A DNA stretch of 18,831 nucleotides from an uncultured Megamonas sp. (GCA_900554895.1 USIX01000026.1:1-18831), one strand, 5' to 3'; counted from the first letter of the stretch, positions 1 through 6,928 are shown. Notes: a model not told the origin generated them from the sequence alone. Numbers and translations are program-made.

Positions 1-1
1 T

Positions 2-1075
2 ATCCAAGGGGTTACTTTTGCCGCTGTATCGCCGATGATAATGATTGGTCAGGCGGACGGATTGACGGCAATATACGGAGCTGTTATAGTCAGCGGTATA
101 TTCATGTTTTTAGCTTCGCCGTTTTTCAGCAAGCTTGTCAGATTTTTCCCTCCAGTTGTAACCGGTTCTGTCGTTACTATTATCGGTTTATCCTTATTGC
201 CGGTTGCCGTAAGATGGGCCGGCGGCGGAAATCCGGCTGCAGAAGATTTTGGCAGCCTTTCCACTTTGGCATTATCCGCTTTCGTTTTATTGCTTGTAAT
301 TATTTTCTATCGTTTCTTTAAAGGTTTTTGGAAAAATATTTCCGTGTTGTTGGCACTGCTTATCGGTACTATTGTAGCATCATTTTTCGGTTTTACCGAT
401 TTCAGCGCAATCGGCAGAGCTGACTGGGTAGGACTTGTTACACCGCTTCATTTCGGGCTGCCGACATTTGATATTTCGGCCATCATCGTTATGATTTTAG
501 TAATTCTCGTCGTTATGACGGAAACAACCGGCGATATTATTGCTGTCGGTGCGATTGTAGGCCGTCCTGCCGATGAAAAGACGATTACGCGCGGTCTGCG
601 GGCTGACGGTTTTTCTACTATGCTGGGCGGTTTTTTAAATACGTTCCCGTATACGGCGTTTGCTCAGAATATCGGTCTTATTACGCTTACCAATGTAAAA
701 AGCCGTTTTGTAGTGGCAGGCTCCGGTGTTATTTTAATTTTGCTCGGTCTTTTCCCGAAAATGGCAGCTATTATTGCCTGCATTCCTGCTCCCGTTTTAG
801 GCGGTGCGGGCATTGCGATGTTCGGTATGGTTGCGGCAAATGGTATTCGCGTATTGTCCAGAGTGCAGTATGACGGCGACAATAACTTCAATTTGCTGAT
901 TGTAGGCATAAGTCTGGCAATGGGTCTTTTATCCATGGCTGTTCCGGAGATATTCAAGCATTTTACTGGTATCTGGAGCATTATTTTCCACAGCGGTATA
1001 ACAATCGGCAGTTTGACAGCGATTATTTTAAATGCTATTTTAAATGAAGTAAGAACTGTACACATAAAAAAATAA
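2..1075 (+). CDS. NCS2-family xanthine/urate permease, 5' end missing
   Basis: Nucleobase:cation symporter-2 membrane protein that imports a purine such as xanthine or urate with a cation. The reading frame is open from base 2, so the N-terminal part lies outside the window and 357 residues are visible. The first visible residues (GVTFAAVSPM) are typical of the family. The stretch TAFAQNIGLITLTNVKSR, near the middle of the visible part, is the NCS2 signature loop of the xanthine/urate branch (PbuX, UacT). The rest is hydrophobic helices with short loops. A strong terminator follows 6 bases after the stop. The neighbouring selenium-dependent molybdenum hydroxylase genes suggest that it feeds a purine hydroxylase. 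Family assignment is firm; the exact substrate is inferred. Uracil-type substrates are less likely because of the signature and context. Confidence 0.88.
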   Translation: MQGVTFAAVSPMIMIGQADGLTAIYGAVIVSGIFMFLASPFFSKLVRFFPPVVTGSVVTIIGLSLLPVAVRWAGGGNPAAEDFGSLSTLALSAFVLLLVIIFYRFFKGFWKNISVLLALLIGTIVASFFGFTDFSAIGRADWVGLVTPLHFGLPTFDISAIIVMILVILVVMTETTGDIIAVGAIVGRPADEKTITRGLRADGFSTMLGGFLNTFPYTAFAQNIGLITLTNVKSRFVVAGSGVILILLGLFPKMAAIIACIPAPVLGGAGIAMFGMVAANGIRVLSRVQYDGDNNFNLLIVGISLAMGLLSMAVPEIFKHFTGIWSIIFHSGITIGSLTAIILNAILNEVRTVHIKK

Positions 1076-1081
1076 AAAATC

Positions 1082-1111
1082 AAGCTCCTTTATTATTAAA
1101 GGAGCTTTTTT
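1082..1111 (+). terminator. Intrinsic terminator after the purine permease
   Basis: A perfect 10-bp stem (AAGCTCCTTT at 1082-1091 with AAAGGAGCTT at 1098-1107), a 6-base loop and a run of T form a Rho-independent terminator. It ends only 14 bases before the yedF start codon, leaving no room for a promoter between them. Confidence 0.9.
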
Positions 1112-1125
1112 AAAAGGGTGATTTT

Positions 1126-1737
1126 ATGGAAAAAACAATTGATGCTAGAGGACAGACTTCTGTAAATCAGCTGGTGCTGGCACAAGATATATTAAAGACG
1201 ATGTCTATTGATGATAAATTGAACGTCGTGGTAGATGATATTGTTTCGGCGCGTAATTTGGAAATGATGGCGGATGAAATGAATTTGCCGTCACAGAAAA
1301 TTCAGCAGGGAACAGATTATGTTGTATCTTTATTTGTAAAAAAATCATTTTTCGTGCCTCAGCAAGATGAAATAAAAAAAGGTGAACCGCTGAAGTTAAA
1401 AAATTCGTTTGTTGTAGTTATAGACGGTAATTTAATGGGAAGCGGTGATGAAAAACTGGGCGGCATTTTGATGAAGGGATTTATTTATACATTGGCTTGT
1501 ATGGAAGAAATGCCGACGAAAATTGTTTTGTACAATAGTGGGGTTAAACTGGCTGTGGACGGTTCGGATGTTTTAGCCGATTTGAGACGGCTGCAGGACA
1601 GCGGGGCGGAAATATTCGTCAGCAGTACGTGTCTGGAACATTACGGACTGAAGGACAAGCTGGCTGCAGGAAGACCGGTCAGTATGGCAGATATTGTGCA
1701 GATACAGTTAAAGGCGGAAAAAATTCTGCGACCGTAA
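1126..1737 (+). CDS. yedF: YedF-like selenium metabolism protein (TusA-like + DsrE-like domains)
   Basis: Two-domain protein of 203 residues matching the YedF family that travels with selenium-dependent molybdenum hydroxylase genes. Residues 1-75 form a TusA/SirA-like domain beginning with a DARG motif. Residues 93-203 form a DsrE-like domain with VVVIDGNLMGSG near 97-107 and a conserved-looking Cys169 in SSTCLEHYGL. TusA domains normally read D-x-x-G-x-x-C-P, but here Ser12-Val13 stands at the Cys-Pro position, so the usual sulfur/selenium-carrying cysteine is absent. Cys125 and Cys169 remain. The start ATG has AGGGTG about 5 bases upstream. The last 30 bases overlap the 3' end of the convergent mocA gene. 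The role is inferred from family and neighbours: delivery or handling of labile selenium for the hydroxylase. Confidence 0.85.
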   Translation: MEKTIDARGQTSVNQLVLAQDILKTMSIDDKLNVVVDDIVSARNLEMMADEMNLPSQKIQQGTDYVVSLFVKKSFFVPQQDEIKKGEPLKLKNSFVVVIDGNLMGSGDEKLGGILMKGFIYTLACMEEMPTKIVLYNSGVKLAVDGSDVLADLRRLQDSGAEIFVSSTCLEHYGLKDKLAAGRPVSMADIVQIQLKAEKILRP

Positions 1738-2310
1738 TTTAGTAAGGCTGTCTAATGTGTCAATGTCGGTAAGTTCGCTATAATGGGTAACTTCAACGAG
1801 TGTCAAATCGTTTAAGTGAGACTGGATAATAGCGCGTCCGCCCGTATCGCCAGATATGTGCAGAAGTTCCGGCAGATATTTTTCGGCGAAAATAACGGGA
1901 TTACCGCGTTTTTGCCTGTAAGACAGAGCACAGATACCGCCTTTATCCTGCCAAACGGTACAAAGTTTTTGCAGGCTGTCTATGGTCAAATAGGGTTGGT
2001 CGCAGACAGTAAATAAATAGCCGTTAAAGTGAATGTTTTGATTTAAAGCGGCACGAATGGCTAACTGCATGGAATGGGATTGACCGAGATGAGTTTCGTT
2101 GTTTTTTACAACGAGAATATTTCGGTCAATTTTTTGTATAATTTGCGGATATTTAGTGACGAGGATAGTGAAGTCGGGCTGTAATTTTTGTATGAGAGCC
2201 ACAGTGTGTTCGTACATGGGGCGATTGTCGATACGATAGAGCAATTTGTTCTGTCCGAAGCGGCTGCTGTCGCCGGCGGCAAGAATAACGGCACATAAAG
2301 ATTTTTTCAT
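1708..2310 (-). CDS. mocA: MocA/YgfJ-type molybdenum cofactor nucleotidyltransferase
   Basis: NTP-transferase of 200 residues in the MobA-like fold. It carries the nucleotide-binding motif LAAGDSSRFGQNK at 10-22 (Arg17, Gly19 and Lys22 present), the metal-site motif CDQP at 102-105, and GNPVIF plus GDTGGR in the C-terminal half. This family attaches CMP (or GMP) to molybdopterin to make the dinucleotide cofactor used by xanthine-dehydrogenase-like hydroxylases. The start ATG at 2310 has a GAGG about 8 bases upstream. The gene lies on the strand opposite to yedF, yqeC, yqeB and xdhC: it is divergent from yqeC (25 bases between start codons) and its 3' end overlaps yedF by 30 bases. Context strongly supports a role in hydroxylase maturation; CMP rather than GMP specificity is inferred from the family. 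Confidence 0.87.
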   Translation of the reverse strand: MKKSLCAVILAAGDSSRFGQNKLLYRIDNRPMYEHTVALIQKLQPDFTILVTKYPQIIQKIDRNILVVKNNETHLGQSHSMQLAIRAALNQNIHFNGYLFTVCDQPYLTIDSLQKLCTVWQDKGGICALSYRQKRGNPVIFAEKYLPELLHISGDTGGRAIIQSHLNDLTLVEVTHYSELTDIDTLDSLTKLRSQNFFRL

Positions 2311-2335
2311 TATAGTAAACCTCGCAAAATAAGGA

Positions 2336-3067
2336 ATGATTTTTTTGTATGAATTATACCAATATACTAATGATAAATTAAAACGAAGCAGATTGACAGA
2401 GTTTTTAGAGATAAAAAAACATGATGTGATTTCTTTCGCCGGAGCAGGCGGAAAGACTTCGACGATTTTTGCACTGGCAAGGGAACTGAAACATACTACG
2501 GATTATAAAATTTTAATAACAACGACAACGAAAATGTTTTTAGAAAAAGAAGCTGTTACCGTTGAAGATGAGTGGTTTATAAAAGAGCAGATGTTGAAAA
2601 AACGATTAGTAACGGCTGGCAAAGATTTGGGCAGAAAAATGGGCTGTTTTTCGGCGGATTTTCTGCAAAAAATAATATCGCTCAGTGATATAGCATTAAT
2701 AGAAGCGGACGGAGCGCAGCGCAAGCCGTTTAAAATGCCGCGTCCGTATGAGCCGGTGTATTTGCCGAATACGACAAAAATTGTTTATCTTGCGGGAATG
2801 ACGGCTTTGGACAAAGCAATAGAGGTTTTATCGCGCAGTGATATTTTGGCGGATTTTCTGCATAAACAGCCGGATGAAAAATTGACGGAGGAAGATATGC
2901 TGAAAGTCCTGCAAAATGAAAAGGGAGCGAAAAAAGATATACAGGGAAAAGAGTTTTATGTTATTTTAAATCAGGCGGACGATGATAAAATATTGCAGTC
3001 AGCAGAAAAAATAGCAGCTGTTTTAAGTCGAAACGGAATAAAAACGGCTGTGAGCAGATATTATTGA
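2336..3067 (+). CDS. yqeC: YqeC, selenium-dependent hydroxylase accessory P-loop protein
   Basis: A 243-residue protein matching the YqeC family. A P-loop GAGGKTST (about residues 36-43) follows the typical VISFAGAGGKT lead-in, then ITTTTKMF (about 60-67) and LIEADGAQRKPFK in the middle. YqeC is one of the marker proteins of selenium-dependent molybdenum hydroxylase systems; the fold suggests a nucleotide-binding accessory or chaperone role, but its chemistry is not settled. The start is uncertain. ATG 2336 sits directly after AAGGA, which is too close for good initiation, while an in-frame TTG at 2345 has that AAGGA 9 bases upstream and may be the true start, giving 240 residues. It forms a + strand run with yqeB and xdhC. 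The stop lies 23 bases before the yqeB start. Confidence 0.9.
   Translation: MIFLYELYQYTNDKLKRSRLTEFLEIKKHDVISFAGAGGKTSTIFALARELKHTTDYKILITTTTKMFLEKEAVTVEDEWFIKEQMLKKRLVTAGKDLGRKMGCFSADFLQKIISLSDIALIEADGAQRKPFKMPRPYEPVYLPNTTKIVYLAGMTALDKAIEVLSRSDILADFLHKQPDEKLTEEDMLKVLQNEKGAKKDIQGKEFYVILNQADDDKILQSAEKIAAVLSRNGIKTAVSRYY
2353..2362 (-). promoter_or_regulatory. Probable extended -10 promoter of mocA, inside yqeC
   Basis: On the minus strand the sequence reads TTGGTATAAT, a perfect -10 hexamer with the TG of an extended -10 element, about 43 bases upstream of the mocA start. No good -35 box is visible at 16-18 bases. The element lies within the first codons of yqeC, so transcription of the two genes would interfere. 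Confidence 0.45.
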
Positions 3068-3090
3068 AAATAAAGGAAAGAGTGATTTGG

Positions 3091-3894
3091 ATGCAGAAAG
3101 TTTTGATTAAAGGTGCAGGAGATTTGGCAAGCGGCATTGCGTGGAGATTGAGACGCGCCGGTTTTAATATATTGATGACGGAAATTGCACAGCCGTTGGC
3201 GGTTCGTCTTACTGTTTCGTATTCCAATGCCGTTTATGAAGGACAGACAGAAATTGAAGGTATTAAAGGAATTTTGGTACATGATTATGATGAAGCGCAA
3301 AATGTAATGAAAAAAGGCGATATTGCTGTAATTGTGGATGAAGCGGCAAATATTAAAGATGAATTTAAACCGAATATAATTATCGATGCGATTATGGCAA
3401 AGAAAAATATCGGTATGAAGATAGATGATGCACCGATAACTATTGCCGTAGGGCCGGGTTTTTGCGCCGGAAAAGACTGTGATTATGTGATTGAAACGAA
3501 ACGGGGTCATTTTCTCGGCAGTGTTATTGAATGCGGTGAAGCAATAAAAAATACGGGAGTGCCAGGTAATATCGGCGGCTATACGGTGGAACGAGTTATT
3601 CGCTCCAATGGTGCAGGCATATTTAAATCTGTTGCAAAAATCGGCGATAATGTAAAAAAGGGTGAGATTGTAGCTTATACGGATGACATTCCTATTTATG
3701 CGCAGATTGACGGTATCGTGCGCGGTATGTTGCATGACGGTATTATGGTAACGGATAAGATGAAATGCGGTGATATTGACCCGCGGGCGGAAAAATCGCA
3801 TTGTTTTACGATTTCGGATAAATCAAGAGCAATCGGTGGCGGTGCACTGGAAGCCGTTATGCACGCCTTGTTGAAAGCGGGTGAGATAGAATGA
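3091..3894 (+). CDS. yqeB: YqeB, selenium-dependent molybdenum hydroxylase system protein
   Basis: A 267-residue protein of the YqeB (EF2563-like) family, a marker of selenium-dependent molybdenum hydroxylase systems. It opens with KVLIKGAGDLASGIAWRL, a glycine-rich nucleotide-binding Rossmann-like turn, and continues with GPGFCAGKDCDYVIET in the middle and AIGGGALEAVM at the C-terminus. I place the start at ATG 3091, preceded by AAGGAAAG about 10 bases upstream. An in-frame TTG at 3064 would add 9 residues and overlap yqeC by 4 bases but has no comparable binding site. The stop overlaps the xdhC start by 4 bases (ATGA), indicating translational coupling. Its biochemical role is not established; it is thought to help insert selenium or the cofactor into the hydroxylase. 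Confidence 0.9.
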   Translation: MQKVLIKGAGDLASGIAWRLRRAGFNILMTEIAQPLAVRLTVSYSNAVYEGQTEIEGIKGILVHDYDEAQNVMKKGDIAVIVDEAANIKDEFKPNIIIDAIMAKKNIGMKIDDAPITIAVGPGFCAGKDCDYVIETKRGHFLGSVIECGEAIKNTGVPGNIGGYTVERVIRSNGAGIFKSVAKIGDNVKKGEIVAYTDDIPIYAQIDGIVRGMLHDGIMVTDKMKCGDIDPRAEKSHCFTISDKSRAIGGGALEAVMHALLKAGEIE

Positions 3895-4868
3895 TTGGAT
3901 TAAAAGATTTTCTCGGAAAAATAAAAGCTGAGCTATTATCGGACAGACCGCTTATACTGGCAATGATTGTGGAAAAAAGAGGGTCTGCGCCGCGTGGCAT
4001 CGGTGCACATATGCTGATTTTACAAAACGGCGATACGGTTGATACAATCGGCGGAGGGATTTTAGAGTATCTGGCAGTGGAACAGGCGAAGATAAATCTG
4101 CTGGAAAAAAAGTCAGAGATAAAGGATTTTTCTTTAAATAATAAGACAGCGGCAAAAATCGGTATGGTTTGCGGCGGACAGATAAAAGTGCTGTTACAAT
4201 ACGTGGATAAAAAAGACTTATTGCAGATTGAAACGGCAGTAAACTTGTTGAATGAAGGGCAAAAAGCCGTTGTAAAGATTAGTTGGCACAATAAAGCCGG
4301 TGAATTTTGTTTGGCAGTTCTACCGTACACGGAAAAACTGCAGTTGAAACATAAATCTTTGTTACAGATGGATGAACTGGGCGGATGTTATATGGAAATA
4401 TTACGACAGAACCCGACCGTATATCTGTTTGGCGGCGGTTACGTAGCGCAGGAGGTGGCAAAACTTCTGCCTGGTCTGGAATTTGAATATGTATTAATAG
4501 AAGAACGCAGTGAATTTGCTAATAGAAGTTATTTTCCGCAGGCGCGCGATATAATCATAACGCCATATGAGGATTTTGCCGCTAAAATGCAGATAAAAAA
4601 TACGGATTTTGCCGTAGTAATTACGAGCGGTCATGAAAAGGATACTGTCGTTTTAAATGAACTTTTGAGAATAAAACCGGCATATATAGGAGCAATCGGC
4701 AGCAGGCATAAAAAAGCTTTTGTGGAGAATTTTTTGCGGCAGCAAGGTTACGGTGAAGAGACAATAAAGAGCATTGTAATGCCGATTGGACTTGATATTG
4801 AAGCTGAAACACCGGCGGAAATAGCGATAAGCATTGCGGCACAGCTTATTGAAAAGAGAGCACGGTAA
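3891..4868 (+). CDS. xdhC: XdhC/CoxI-family hydroxylase maturation factor
   Basis: A 325-residue protein with the two-domain XdhC layout. The N-terminal XdhC/CoxI domain shows RGSAPRGIGAHML (30-42) and MVCGG with Cys94. A C-terminal Rossmann domain begins at LFGGGYVAQEVAKLL (179-193), followed by FANRSYFPQA and a late IGSRHKK motif. XdhC proteins bind molybdenum cofactor and help its sulfuration and insertion into xanthine-dehydrogenase-type enzymes. In selenium-dependent systems the homologue accompanies YqeB and YqeC. The ATGA overlap with yqeB and the terminator 27 bases after its stop make it the last gene of the yqeC-yqeB-xdhC run. Family call is firm; the exact client enzyme is outside the window. 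Confidence 0.9.
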   Translation: MIGLKDFLGKIKAELLSDRPLILAMIVEKRGSAPRGIGAHMLILQNGDTVDTIGGGILEYLAVEQAKINLLEKKSEIKDFSLNNKTAAKIGMVCGGQIKVLLQYVDKKDLLQIETAVNLLNEGQKAVVKISWHNKAGEFCLAVLPYTEKLQLKHKSLLQMDELGGCYMEILRQNPTVYLFGGGYVAQEVAKLLPGLEFEYVLIEERSEFANRSYFPQARDIIITPYEDFAAKMQIKNTDFAVVITSGHEKDTVVLNELLRIKPAYIGAIGSRHKKAFVENFLRQQGYGEETIKSIVMPIGLDIEAETPAEIAISIAAQLIEKRAR

Positions 4869-4894
4869 GTTTTGGAAAAATATTTCGGATTAGT

Positions 4895-4932
4895 AAAAAA
4901 GAAGCCTTTTTTTGCAAAAGGCTTCTTTTTTT
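4895..4932. terminator. Bidirectional terminator between xdhC and the ADP-ribosylglycohydrolase
   Basis: An A-rich arm with GAAGCCTTTT pairs with AAAAGGCTTC followed by a T-run, and the A-run on the other side gives the same structure on the minus strand. It lies between two convergent genes and can end transcription from both. Confidence 0.92.
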
Positions 4933-4947
4933 AGCATTTATTAGTCT

Positions 4948-5841
4948 TTATTCTATAGCAGAAATAACTTTATCAAGCATATGCTTGATATCTTCCGGCA
5001 AGGCATCAATAAAACGCTGCGGTACAGTATCAAAACCATAGAAACAACCGGCAAGCCCGCCCGTGATGGCTCCGATAGTATCACTGTCCCCGCCGTAATT
5101 TACGGCAGTGATAAGAGCATCTTCAAAATTATCCGTATTCATAAAAGCGTGCAACATAGTGATAATACTGTCATAAGCGGAAGCGGTTGGCTGTACTTCT
5201 TCATTTTTATAATCGTAGTACATGGTATTATCAAGCATAATATCCATATCTTTTTTGCCGATTTCATTATTTAAAATGCGGAAAATAAACTGACTGTAAA
5301 TACGGCAGGCGTTGTCTGACTGAGTGTTGACATGCGTCATATTGGAAATATCAAGTGCTTTGCTGACAGCTTCATATTCACTTTTGTAATAAAGTGCAGG
5401 ATAAAGCGTGTTCAGAATTGCTCCGTTATCCACGCTGCCGCGATTGCTGAAAACATCGACTTGAGCTGCCGATTCATGCCAGCGGGCTTTCGGGATAACG
5501 TATTTACCGTGTCCTTTTGACATGGTTTTGTCTATACTGCGAAGTGCTGTATCACTGATGTCTTTCGGGCGGCTTATTGCCCAGTTGATAAAGTTCTTGC
5601 CGATTTCTCCGAAAGGATTTTCTGGCTGTTTCATAATGCCGTAAGCTGTAGCAAGCATGAGGGCCGTTTCATCGGTTCCCTCACCCGGAGCGGTTTTAAG
5701 CCAGCCGCCGCCAATCATATCACGAACCGTGCCGAATTGGGATTTTATCTGTTCCTGCGGCATAAACTCCAGCGGTGCGCCGAGAGCATCGCCGATAGCG
5801 GCTCCGTAAAGTGCACCTTTAATTCGATTTAATCTGTCCAC
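4948..5841 (-). CDS. ADP-ribosylglycohydrolase family protein
   Basis: A 297-residue DraG/ARH-type protein. Family motifs are in order: GAAIGDALGAPLEF (13-26), a TDET metal motif (56-59), a NRGSVDNGAILNTLYPAL stretch (133-150), MTH near 168-170, and GGDSDTIGAITGG (250-262), which supplies the second half of the di-metal site. The family removes ADP-ribose from proteins or small molecules, such as arginine-linked ADP-ribose. The first metal motif is usually T-D-D-T; here the second Asp is Glu58, a conservative change. The start is GTG 5841 with GGAGGA 7 bases upstream. It lies 22 bases after a DUF554 gene and is probably co-transcribed with it. No matching ADP-ribosyltransferase or nitrogenase gene is nearby, so the substrate is unknown. 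Confidence 0.87.
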   Translation of the reverse strand: MDRLNRIKGALYGAAIGDALGAPLEFMPQEQIKSQFGTVRDMIGGGWLKTAPGEGTDETALMLATAYGIMKQPENPFGEIGKNFINWAISRPKDISDTALRSIDKTMSKGHGKYVIPKARWHESAAQVDVFSNRGSVDNGAILNTLYPALYYKSEYEAVSKALDISNMTHVNTQSDNACRIYSQFIFRILNNEIGKKDMDIMLDNTMYYDYKNEEVQPTASAYDSIITMLHAFMNTDNFEDALITAVNYGGDSDTIGAITGGLAGCFYGFDTVPQRFIDALPEDIKHMLDKVISAIE

Positions 5842-5863
5842 AAAATTTCCTCCAATAAAAAAA

Positions 5864-6586
5864 TCATATAAGTATATGATAAATCACCGGAACAAGAAGA
5901 GCAAGCAGCATATTACCGACACGGATATGTATGATATCGGCGAAAGTCAGATTTATACCTATGATAGTGATTAAAATGTTGCCGATGTAACAAATATCAT
6001 TGATTAATGCTTGTGTAAGATACGGTGCGATAAAACCGGCACACAATGTAATCAGTCCCTGATAGAGAAAAAGGGGCAAAGCAGCAAGAAGTACACCTGC
6101 TCCCATAGTAGAAGCGAAAACCATGCAAATAACACCGTCCAGGACAGCTTTGGTCAAAAGAAGATTGTAATCACCGGACAGTCCGTCCTGCAAAGCGCCG
6201 ATAATGGCCATAGCGCCGATACAGATGACAAGGGTAACGGTAACGAATGCATCGACGAATTTTGAGCTTTCATCGGCACGAAGCATTTTACGGGCAAATT
6301 CGCCAAGCTGTTCAAGTTTTGCTTCAATATTGATGATTTCCCCAATTAAAGTTCCGATTAATAGAGAAAAAATCATCATCATAGTACCGGCTGTTTCAAA
6401 ATGGCCGTCTTTAAATACGAGCATTTGTGCCAGTGTACCGCCGATGCCGATAAACAGAACGGCAACGCCCATTGCCTGCAACAGTGAATTTTGCAGAGAT
6501 TTTTTTATGCCTTTTTTTAAGAACAGACCGATGCCTCCGCCGATTAGCACGGCAAGTGTATTGGCGATTGTACCTAAACCAATCAT
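5864..6586 (-). CDS. DUF554 (YqgA/YdfK-like) membrane protein
   Basis: A 240-residue integral membrane protein. It starts MIGLGTIANTLAVLIGGGIG and has about seven hydrophobic segments, with the internal sequence SLLIGTLIGEIINIEAKLEQLGE typical of the DUF554 family (E. coli YqgA, B. subtilis YdfK). No function is established for the family; a transport or channel role is often supposed from the membrane topology only. The ATG at 6586 has AGGAAG about 8 bases upstream, and a well-formed promoter lies at 6621-6650. The ADP-ribosylglycohydrolase follows 22 bases later on the same strand, so the two probably form one transcript. Confidence 0.88.
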   Translation of the reverse strand: MIGLGTIANTLAVLIGGGIGLFLKKGIKKSLQNSLLQAMGVAVLFIGIGGTLAQMLVFKDGHFETAGTMMMIFSLLIGTLIGEIINIEAKLEQLGEFARKMLRADESSKFVDAFVTVTLVICIGAMAIIGALQDGLSGDYNLLLTKAVLDGVICMVFASTMGAGVLLAALPLFLYQGLITLCAGFIAPYLTQALINDICYIGNILITIIGINLTFADIIHIRVGNMLLALLVPVIYHILI

Positions 6587-6620
6587 GATAAAAACTTCCT
6601 TATTTCTATTAATAAGAAAT

Positions 6621-6650
6621 ATTATAGCATTTTGACACTTGCAATGTGAA
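6621..6650 (-). promoter_or_regulatory. Promoter of the DUF554-glycohydrolase unit
   Basis: On the minus strand, TTCACA (6645-6650) is followed after 18 bases by a perfect TATAAT (6621-6626), 34 bases upstream of the DUF554 start codon. Confidence 0.7.
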
Positions 6651-6760
6651 AAAGAAATATTTATTCATCTACCTGTCGTATGAAAATATCTGGACAGTAT
6701 CGGCAGAAGAGCTGATAAATTTGTGTCCATCTACATTGGTATACAAATTAACACAATATT

Positions 6761-6776
6761 TAAATGTATACATTTA
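6761..6776. promoter_or_regulatory. Palindromic operator candidate upstream of the AGCS symporter
   Basis: TAAATGTATACATTTA is a perfect 16-bp palindrome. Its core ATGTATACAT (6764-6773) ends 12 bases before the TTGACA -35 box. The same core at the same distance precedes the pxpA promoter near 16853. A further GTATAC lies 27 bases upstream, centred at 6741.5. This looks like a dimeric regulator's binding site; the regulator is unknown. Confidence 0.55.
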
Positions 6777-6785
6777 TAAAAACTA

Positions 6786-6814
6786 TTGACAAAATACAAA
6801 TGTAGTTATAATAT
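6786..6814 (+). promoter_or_regulatory. Promoter of the AGCS symporter
   Basis: A consensus TTGACA (6786-6791) is followed by overlapping -10-like hexamers: TAATAT at 17-base spacing (6809-6814), and TATAAT at 15 (6807) or 20 (6812) bases. Transcription would start near 6820, leaving a leader of about 110 bases. Confidence 0.7.
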
Positions 6815-6842
6815 AATAAACAAAACATTGAGTAGTTTGTAC

Positions 6843-6880
6843 AAGGGCGTATGAATTATTTATTCATGCGCTCTTTTTTT
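6843..6880 (+). terminator. Leader terminator before the AGCS symporter
   Basis: AAGGGCGTATGAAT (6843-6856) pairs with ATTCATGCGCTCTT (6862-6875), including two G-T pairs, with a 5-base loop, and a run of seven T (6874-6880) ends it. It lies downstream of the promoter and upstream of the gene, so it should attenuate transcription. The ascending arm contains an ATG (6851) that opens a short ORF. Confidence 0.7.
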
Positions 6881-6886
6881 ATATAG
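6851..6886 (+). CDS. Possible 11-residue leader peptide inside the terminator hairpin
   Basis: An ATG in the ascending arm of the leader terminator opens the frame MNYLFMRSFFI, ending in TAG at 6884-6886. AAGGG lies 3 bases upstream, which is short for a ribosome binding site. The frame reads through the hairpin and T-tract. It is listed because the pxpA leader has the same arrangement; it may be chance. Confidence 0.25.
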   Translation: MNYLFMRSFFI

Positions 6887-6928
6887 ATTTACTTATTTTC
6901 ATATTGAATGGTTAAGGAGGGTACATAT

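Larger units (their letters stand above)
6587..6928. other. Intergenic region between divergent units
   Basis: This 342-base gap holds two divergent promoters. Near the left edge is the minus-strand DUF554 promoter. To the right are a GTATAC site in a TTGGTATACAAA context (6736-6747), a 16-bp palindrome (6761-6776), the plus-strand promoter (6786-6814) and a leader terminator (6843-6880). A weak long-range inverted pair TGGACA/TGTCCA (6691-6696 and 6724-6729) spans the middle. No protein gene other than a possible short leader ORF is seen. Confidence 0.7.

Noticed and set aside
1126..1737. Selenocysteine (in-frame TGA) in the selenium-related genes
   Set aside because: yedF, yqeC, yqeB and xdhC read through without internal TGA; selenium-dependent molybdenum hydroxylases use a labile selenium, not selenocysteine.
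3061..3801. A 246-codon open frame antisense to yqeB
   Set aside because: yqeB has clear family motifs, a ribosome binding site and 4-base coupling to xdhC; the antisense frame has no recognisable motif and an improbable composition.
6691..6729. Inverted pair TGGACA/TGTCCA in the AGCS upstream region
   Set aside because: Only 6 bp with a 27-base gap; expected by chance in a gap of this length.
6820..6928. Riboswitch or T-box in the AGCS leader
   Set aside because: The leader before the terminator is only about 25 bases, too short for a known aptamer or T-box stem, and no T-box sequence is seen. The same holds for the pxpA leader.
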